Shown here in pieces: positions 59,011 to 64,000 of a stretch of 64,000 bases of DNA. This DNA is from Lachancea mirantina (taxonomy: Eukaryota > Ascomycota > Saccharomycetes > Saccharomycetales > Saccharomycetaceae): contig LT598465.1 of the NCBI GenBank assembly GCA_900074745.1, forward strand, positions 1,054,001-1,118,000. Reading direction: 5' to 3'. Position 1 is the stretch's first letter. Each line of letters begins with the position of its first letter. The notes below the pieces were generated by a model. It saw only the letters and a list, made by a program, of their open reading frames with translations, searched no databases and was not told where the DNA came from. A program made the position numbers and the translations under genes.

Positions 59011-60300
59011 TCACATCTCGTCGTCACTGTTGATCAGAAACTCGTCGTCGTCAGGATTGCGCGGTTTGGCCGTCGCGTTCACTTTTGTCGGGGTCGCGGT
59101 CGCGTTCATGGGCTCCGGGGGTAGCGGCTGCCACCTTTTACGGGTCGCAGCCTCTGGAGTGTCGATATAGGTGGTCTCTGCGACCACTTGCTTGGCTTGG
59201 TCCGCCGCCTTGTGGCGCGTGGGAAGCTGCGGCGGGATGTCGTCGCCGTCGTCGTTGGACAGTTCGTCGTCGTTACGCAGCGCAATGCCCTTGGTGTCTG
59301 CGTCATCGTGGCCCACCTGCGCGCCAAAAGAGTTGAACCGCGCGGTACGGCGCGGCGCAGTGCTCACGTAATCGCGCTCGTCATCACCGTACGCGTACTG
59401 CGCGGCCCCGGGCTCCTGCGCCGCGACGTCCCCTTCCTGCGTCCACGTGCGCCGGATACCCGTGAACCACTCGTTGACACGCTTACTCGTTTCTTGTACT
59501 TGTCGTCCGACCCGCTCCTTGAGCTCGGGCAGATCCTTGTCGACAAACTGGCTCAAAAAATCGTCGTCTCCATCGAGTCTGGCTCCGTCCAGATCCTCCT
59601 GCGTAGCCCTCCGCGCCTCGTATGCCTGTTCTCTTCTGCGAATGCGACGCTCACGTGCCTGGCGTTCGGCCTCGCCCGTGCGGCCAGTGCCGCCGCGACG
59701 CCGGTCCTTGTTGAATTGCTCGTCCAAACTGCGCGCAAGTTGTTCGTCTTGTTCCAATTGCGTCAGTCTTCGGCTCGAACCCCGACTTTCCGTGGCACCA
59801 GGCGCGGCCGCGGCAGCCGGGATGGGAATCTCGGCCTCGACTGACGGATCTGACAAAAACAAAAGCGCAGAGAACGCAGGGTCCAAACGGCCCTCCGACG
59901 CTATCAAAACGGCCTTGACGTATTTCACGTCCGTGCTTGGGAACGCGTCCTTCAGTTGCGACAGCACCGGGTTCTCGTCGTGTTCGGGAACTAGGGGTAC
60001 CTCAGTTGTCGACTTTCTTTCGGGCAATGGAGGGCGTTCTTCCTCGGAGTCAGCGTCTGCAACTGTACCCTTTTCAGCACCCTGGGGAGTGGTCTCTTTG
60101 GTCTCTTCGGCTTCTTCCTTTGTCGCAGCGTCTGCTGTCGACGTCTCATTGTCGCGCCCTTCCTTAGGCTCATTCTTGCGCTCCTCGCCGTCCGTCGCGC
60201 GAATCGGTTGCTCGGCCACCGCTTTTTCCGTGTCTCCCACGACTATATTCGCTTGCGCAGTGTCTGCAACAGGCTTGTTGGCCGGTTCCGCGTCACTCAT
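59011..60300 (-). CDS. CUE5: Cue5, CUE-domain ubiquitin-binding autophagy receptor
   Basis: 429 residues (S. cerevisiae 411). An acidic low-complexity N-terminus precedes the CUE domain (~107-150: NPVLSQLKDAFPSTDVKYVKAVLIASEGRLDPAFSALLFLSD). A charged helical region with RRGGTGRTGEAERQARERR follows. Near the C-terminus is RKRWQPLPPEP, whose WQPL is identical to the Atg8-interacting motif of S. cerevisiae Cue5, and the protein ends with an acidic tail. Cue5 links ubiquitinated aggregates and inactive proteasomes to Atg8. S. cerevisiae has the paralog DON1 (YDR273W), a meiotic prospore-membrane protein, so this is the single ancestor-type gene. Confidence 0.93.
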   Translation of the reverse strand: MSDAEPANKPVADTAQANIVVGDTEKAVAEQPIRATDGEERKNEPKEGRDNETSTADAATKEEAEETKETTPQGAEKGTVADADSEEERPPLPERKSTTEVPLVPEHDENPVLSQLKDAFPSTDVKYVKAVLIASEGRLDPAFSALLFLSDPSVEAEIPIPAAAAAPGATESRGSSRRLTQLEQDEQLARSLDEQFNKDRRRGGTGRTGEAERQARERRIRRREQAYEARRATQEDLDGARLDGDDDFLSQFVDKDLPELKERVGRQVQETSKRVNEWFTGIRRTWTQEGDVAAQEPGAAQYAYGDDERDYVSTAPRRTARFNSFGAQVGHDDADTKGIALRNDDELSNDDGDDIPPQLPTRHKAADQAKQVVAETTYIDTPEAATRKRWQPLPPEPMNATATPTKVNATAKPRNPDDDEFLINSDDEM

Positions 60301-61400
60301 CGCTGCTACGGTGTATAAGGGAGACGTGTGTTAGGTTTTACAGGAGTGGTTTCTTGGAGGTTTCCTTGTTTCCACATTGTAACCAGCAACGAATACGTAC
60401 AGAATGATATGCCAAGCTAATATCACGTGATAATGGAAACGGATGCGTACATAGCGATTTCAAATCATGTCATTTGTTACGGATGTGATCTGCATCAAAA
60501 CATACATCACATGATACGGCTCATCGTCGAGAGAATGGATCAGGCCCATACATAGTACTGCGTTTCCAGCACCGTCACCGTTGCGATCTCCACTGTGAAA
60601 GCCCACTGTGGGAGCCCATCGTGGGCGAGACGAACGACCAAGGAGGGACCAGGCTCCACATGGGCCTGCTAGAGCACGCTTACGCTGCAATTCACAAGCT
60701 ATGTCATGTCCTTTACCCAAAAGCGTTCTCTTTCAAAGCATTCCGCACCAGCTACATCGCAAACGTCCCAGCAGCGTCTCGCTCTTTCTATCTTCAATCC
60801 TTCACTTTCTGGCACACACCCGACGTAAAACGTCAGGAAAATTTGAAAAACCCGGCAATGACACATCAATAGAGGCTAAAGCTCCAAACTTTCCGGGACC
60901 ACGGGAAGAGCCTCGAAGAACCATCACCACGTCTTGAGGGCGGCTATTTCAGACGAGAGCAGCGAGTAATGGGAGCTTTTTTCATTTCTTTTTTTTCTCG
61001 AATTGTTTTTTCTTTTTGCAGCCCTACAGACAGCGTCAAACCATGGTATATAAACGAGTGAATCACGGCCGACAGGACCTTTCGTTGCGTTTTTCAAAAC
61101 CCCGGGAATTAAATTTATGCCTCCGACAATAATAAGAACTTCCAATGTCTTTTAGCCATGGCGATGGAAGTGTGGACAGCGGAGGCAGATCGAAACCGTG
61201 ATTTTCCCAGGACGTAGTTTTGGAAACTTAGATAATTTCCAAACGCCTGCTTGAGTCTCGCGCAGACCGAGCGGAATGTCTCTGGGGGTTGTACATGTAG
61301 CACGCGCAGTAGGTGTTGATTTTTATCGTGTTTTTTTGTGTTTTTGGAGCTCTTGTAAGCGAAGCGCTCTATTCTTGCAATGGATTTCTCTCGCACGTCG
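60301..61400. other. Intergenic between CUE5 start and GLO2 end
   Basis: 1.1 kb. ATCACGTGAT palindrome at ~60422 near CUE5, and an interrupted repeat GCCCAC...GTGGGC at 60601-60626. Open frames at 60608-60937 have no recognisable domain. Confidence 0.4.
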
Positions 61401-62246
61401 CTATGCCGCATTCTTCATCTTGCGCAGTCTGTTCATGACCTCTGCACGCGACAGGCAACCCTCAACGTCGCTGACAGCGTCGCGAACAGTCGGGTCGTCC
61501 AAACGCATGAACGGGTTGTACTCGAGCTCATCGCGAACCGTGAAACAGCCCGTAGTGACGTCGTTGCGCGAACAAAAATGCTCTAGTTTGTCCAGCGCCG
61601 CGTTTTCGCCCGGCCGTGTGTACACGGCCTGACGCACGAACTTGACGTTGCTCTTGGTATACTCGTGGCCCGGGAACACTTTGGTAGTGTCCCAGTTCGG
61701 CTCGCCGACACCGTCCAGGATCCGACGGTTCAATGCTTGGTCCATCTCCTCGCCGTTGCCCTCGAAAAACCTACCACAACCGGCCGTGAACAGCGTGTCG
61801 CCCGTGAAGATGCACCGCTCGCCCGTGTGCGGGTCCCGCACGAAATAACACACCGAGTCCTGCGTGTGACAAGGCGTCCGGATACACTTAACCAACAGGT
61901 CTCCTAGTTTGTACTCTTGGCCGTGCTGAGGCACGTCTGTCGCGGCAGGCGACGTTTTGCTGCCGCAAATCACCTTGACATGGCCCTGTTTCACCCGTTC
62001 CAGTTCTTTCGCCACCATTAAGTTCCCACCGGAGTGATCGTAGTGATGATGCGTGTTCACCACTGCTTCAACACTGTTTTGCTCCGCCTGGCTCAGTTCT
62101 GGCAACACTTCAAGCGGTTCTGCTGGATCGATCAACCACGATTTGCTCTTGTCCTGCGTAGACAACAGGTAACTGTAGTTGACCCCACCGGTCAACCATC
62201 TCATCTTAATTGCCTTGACATGCATCTTTCTGATTTGCCGGAGCAT
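61401..62246 (-). CDS. GLO4: Glyoxalase II (hydroxyacylglutathione hydrolase), GLO2/GLO4 type
   Basis: 281 residues from ATG 62246, or 274 from ATG 62225. Metallo-beta-lactamase fold with THHHYDHSGG (two-metal site), RTPCHTQDSVCYF, FTGDTLFTAGCGRFFEG and FPGHEYT. It hydrolyses S-lactoylglutathione to lactate and glutathione, the second step of methylglyoxal removal. The longer form starts MLRQIRKMHVKAIKMRWLTGG, like mitochondrial Glo4 (LLQQIRNMHVKPIKMRW). The shorter one corresponds to cytosolic Glo2 (MQVKSIKMRW). One gene may therefore make both forms. It is the single ortholog of GLO2 (YDR272W) and GLO4 (YOR040W). Confidence 0.95.
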   Translation of the reverse strand: MLRQIRKMHVKAIKMRWLTGGVNYSYLLSTQDKSKSWLIDPAEPLEVLPELSQAEQNSVEAVVNTHHHYDHSGGNLMVAKELERVKQGHVKVICGSKTSPAATDVPQHGQEYKLGDLLVKCIRTPCHTQDSVCYFVRDPHTGERCIFTGDTLFTAGCGRFFEGNGEEMDQALNRRILDGVGEPNWDTTKVFPGHEYTKSNVKFVRQAVYTRPGENAALDKLEHFCSRNDVTTGCFTVRDELEYNPFMRLDDPTVRDAVSDVEGCLSRAEVMNRLRKMKNAA

Positions 62247-62889
62247 GTTCTGGTGCAAACTAGCGTTGGTACTGAAGCAATTCCTCTTGAAGGGATTCGC
62301 GAACCCTGTGATTCGAACTCCGGATCGTAATCCATGATTCTTGCCCTCGTGAGTTGGTTATGGGTTTAGGCTTCAAGAAGCTACTCTCTGGCGAGCCCCG
62401 GATGAACCCAACCGCTCATAGCCATTAGATGGACGATCGAAGCTGAACAACTGTCATGTGGACGCTTTTACTTTGTTCTTCAACACCACAAGTTAGTTTG
62501 CTAAGATAGTCGTACATTCCTTGAACAGCTATACGCTTCTGTCTTTAGAGCGTGTTTCTTGTCTAAGGAGGCTTCTGTTGTTCTCATAAGTCTTCTTGGG
62601 TCTATAGTGAATTCTGTGTATGTTCTCTTTGATTAGAAAATTCAGCCTTGAAAACACGTAAAGCCTTGGGCGGTGCTCGTATCGGCGGCTATTGTAGCCG
62701 CCGAAAATGATGCGGTGTCTCACAAATATTCACCAAGGTTTTGGAGTCGACGTGACAATGACACTGTGTACATAGGTGGGTTGAAATGCGTAAGATCTTG
62801 AATATGAGTATTTTCACGTATATTAGTTTAGATTACAACGAATATAGAGCTCTTTTCGACGAGGGTCGAATGGTGTAGCAAGCGGGAAA
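62247..62889. other. Intergenic between GLO2/GLO4 start and CCC2 end
   Basis: 643 bases. It contains paired URS1 motifs (62682-62704). On the minus strand there are short ORFs ahead of the glyoxalase gene, one of which (62201-62335, 44 codons) overlaps its start out of frame. A T-arm-like stretch near 62312 is not part of a foldable tRNA. Confidence 0.5.
62682..62704. promoter_or_regulatory. Inverted pair of URS1 (Ume6) motifs
   Basis: TCGGCGGCTA (62682-62691) and TAGCCGCCGA (62695-62704) are both exact URS1 matches, head to head with a 3-base spacer. They are 437-458 bases upstream of the first GLO2/GLO4 ATG and 186 bases beyond the CCC2 stop. Confidence 0.65.
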
Positions 62890-64000
62890 TTATGACTCTT
62901 GTAGCAGGCCGGCTTGCAACTCGATGTCTTCGACGGGCTGGCGTGGTTCTCTCTTAAAAATGCGTTTCAACCAGCCTAATCTGATTGCGCCAAACGTCTT
63001 TTCACCGTCAACGTCAAGCTTCGGTGGCTTCCAGGTGTTTAGCAGCAATGAGCTGCACACTACGCTAACGGAGCTCGCAGCCATGGCAGCGCCGGCCACT
63101 AGAGGTTCGATCGAAATACCCCACGGTATCAACACGCCCATTGCTATAGGAAGCATGCATATGTTGTAACACATGGCCCAGAAAAAATTCATCTTGACGC
63201 GGCGGAAGGTCCTGTGCGCGATATCGAGCGCGTATACTAGGCCTTTCAGCGACGAGTGAGTCGGGTCAGTGCTGTCGATGAGTATCACGTCAGCAGCCTC
63301 CATGGCAATGTCTGTTCCCGTCGAGATAGAGACACCCAAGTCGCTGGTAACCAACGCGGGAGAATCGTTGATCCCGTCGCCTATAAAGGCAACACCTCTG
63401 GATCCTTCTTCCTGGAGCTGCATGACAATGTCGTTTTTCTCATCTGGAGCAACTTCGCTGTATACGTTGTTGGCGTCGATTCCCACCTCCTGTGCCACCT
63501 TCATCGCCGCCTCGTGATTGTCACCGGTTACCATGCACACTTTAAAGCCCTTGCGAACTAGGAAATCGACAACTTGGAAGCTGTCTTTTTTGACATAGTC
63601 CATCAACTCGAAATATCCAAGAACTTTTTCGTTCATGACCACCAAAGCCATCGTGGTCGCTGGAGCAATGCGGAGTTCGAAATCGGGTACAACCGCCTTT
63701 TTCCCTATAACCAAATGATATTCAGCGCCATCGACTTCGCAGTCGCACCTAAGACCTCCACCGACAATTACTTCATGATTCGTGACGCTTGCAGATTTTG
63801 TAGATCCTTCTAAGAATTTCTCAGTAAATTTCACAACAGCTTTCGCAATTGGGTGCCCACTGTTTGCCTCGGCGGCATTAATACATGCTATTTCCTCTAG
63901 GGTCAATTCGTGTCCTCCCAATGGAACAAATCTTTCCACCTCCATTTTCCCCGTGGTAAGCGTACCGGTTTTATCAAAGACGAACACGTCCAAGTTGTCG
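62890..64000 (-). CDS. CCC2: Copper-transporting P-type ATPase Ccc2, C-terminal part; cut by right edge
   Basis: About 370 C-terminal residues; the N-terminal metal-binding domains and most membrane helices lie beyond the window. P1B-ATPase features: FVFDKTGTLTTGK (phosphorylated Asp), SGHPIAKAV (the HP motif specific to heavy-metal ATPases), MVTGDN and VAFIGDGINDSPAL. Two C-terminal helices follow, with NFFWAMCYNICMLPIAMG and the MAASSVSVVCSSLLL segment. Ccc2 takes Cu(I) from Atx1 and pumps it into the Golgi for Fet3, which supports iron uptake. Close to GLO2 as in S. cerevisiae (YDR270W, YDR272W). Confidence 0.95.
   Translation of the reverse strand, partial: DNLDVFVFDKTGTLTTGKMEVERFVPLGGHELTLEEIACINAAEANSGHPIAKAVVKFTEKFLEGSTKSASVTNHEVIVGGGLRCDCEVDGAEYHLVIGKKAVVPDFELRIAPATTMALVVMNEKVLGYFELMDYVKKDSFQVVDFLVRKGFKVCMVTGDNHEAAMKVAQEVGIDANNVYSEVAPDEKNDIVMQLQEEGSRGVAFIGDGINDSPALVTSDLGVSISTGTDIAMEAADVILIDSTDPTHSSLKGLVYALDIAHRTFRRVKMNFFWAMCYNICMLPIAMGVLIPWGISIEPLVAGAAMAASSVSVVCSSLLLNTWKPPKLDVDGEKTFGAIRLGWLKRIFKREPRQPVEDIELQAGLLQES

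Noticed and set aside
60608-60937. Open frames of 83-109 codons upstream of CUE5
   Set aside because: No recognisable domain, two overlapping frames, and no matching gene at this place in related yeasts that I recall.
62290-62440. T-arm-like sequence (complement contains GAGTTCGAATCAC) suggesting a minus-strand tRNA
   Set aside because: The T stem does not pair, no good A box or acceptor stem lies at the right distance, and the stretch falls within the leader of the glyoxalase gene.

Overview
The window is nuclear DNA of a budding yeast in the Saccharomycetaceae. Genes are compact, nearly all intronless, and on both strands. The two introns found use S. cerevisiae-type signals (GTATGW donor, YRCTAAC-like branch site). 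The gene set matches S. cerevisiae almost gene by gene. Where S. cerevisiae has two whole-genome-duplication (WGD) tracks, this window holds one interleaved order. The block from ASE1 to CCC2 alternates orthologs of S. cerevisiae chromosome XV genes with chromosome XI and then chromosome IV genes. This is the pattern of a lineage that did not undergo the WGD. A Lachancea-like species is my best guess, but genus is inferred only from gene content and order.

Layout: (1) 1-12.5 kb: the C-terminus of an FAD-dependent amine oxidase, SET3/SET4-type PHD-SET protein, PAM16, ornithine decarboxylase antizyme OAZ1 (+1 frameshift gene), CWC21, ARL3, PHO8, MNN9, HCR1, PAR32. (2) 12.6-19.1 kb: GLT1, the NADH-glutamate synthase. 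(3) 20.5-37.3 kb: ASE1, SGT1, NOB1, SIS2/VHS3-type HAL3 protein, DRE2, TMC1, YKR070W-like HAD protein, MET1, ETT1, BET3. (4) 37.4-46.5 kb: GPT2, RSB1, a DUF185/MidA-like protein, TDP1. (5) 46.7-64 kb: RAT1, a tRNA-Glu(CTC), STD1/MTH1, DBP5 (spliced), PMP3 (spliced), TOM6, a BSC2/IRC23-like membrane protein, WHI2, CUE5, GLO2/GLO4, and the C-terminal part of the copper ATPase CCC2, cut by the right edge.

Most genes are housekeeping. The most informative signals are outside simple ORFs: a programmed frameshift in OAZ1; two short introns, one with a 7-nt first exon; PMP3 and TOM6, too small for an ORF-length cut-off; and regulatory sites that fit the neighbouring gene. These include a Mcm1-Forkhead composite before ASE1, PAC/RRPE before NOB1, a PACE (Rpn4) site before TMC1, Cbf1 sites before MET1, and a cluster of Rgt1-type sites before STD1/MTH1. 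Less explained are a perfect inverted pair of URS1 (Ume6) motifs between GLO2 and CCC2, a URS1 upstream of MNN9 with an orphan TATA box, two long palindromes upstream of TMC1, and a repeated hairpin unit between DBP5 and PMP3.

I saw no transposon, LTR, CRISPR array, virus-derived element or convincing centromere. All motif-based regulatory calls come from reading the sequence by eye. Family assignments come from remembered sequences and motifs, not from searches.
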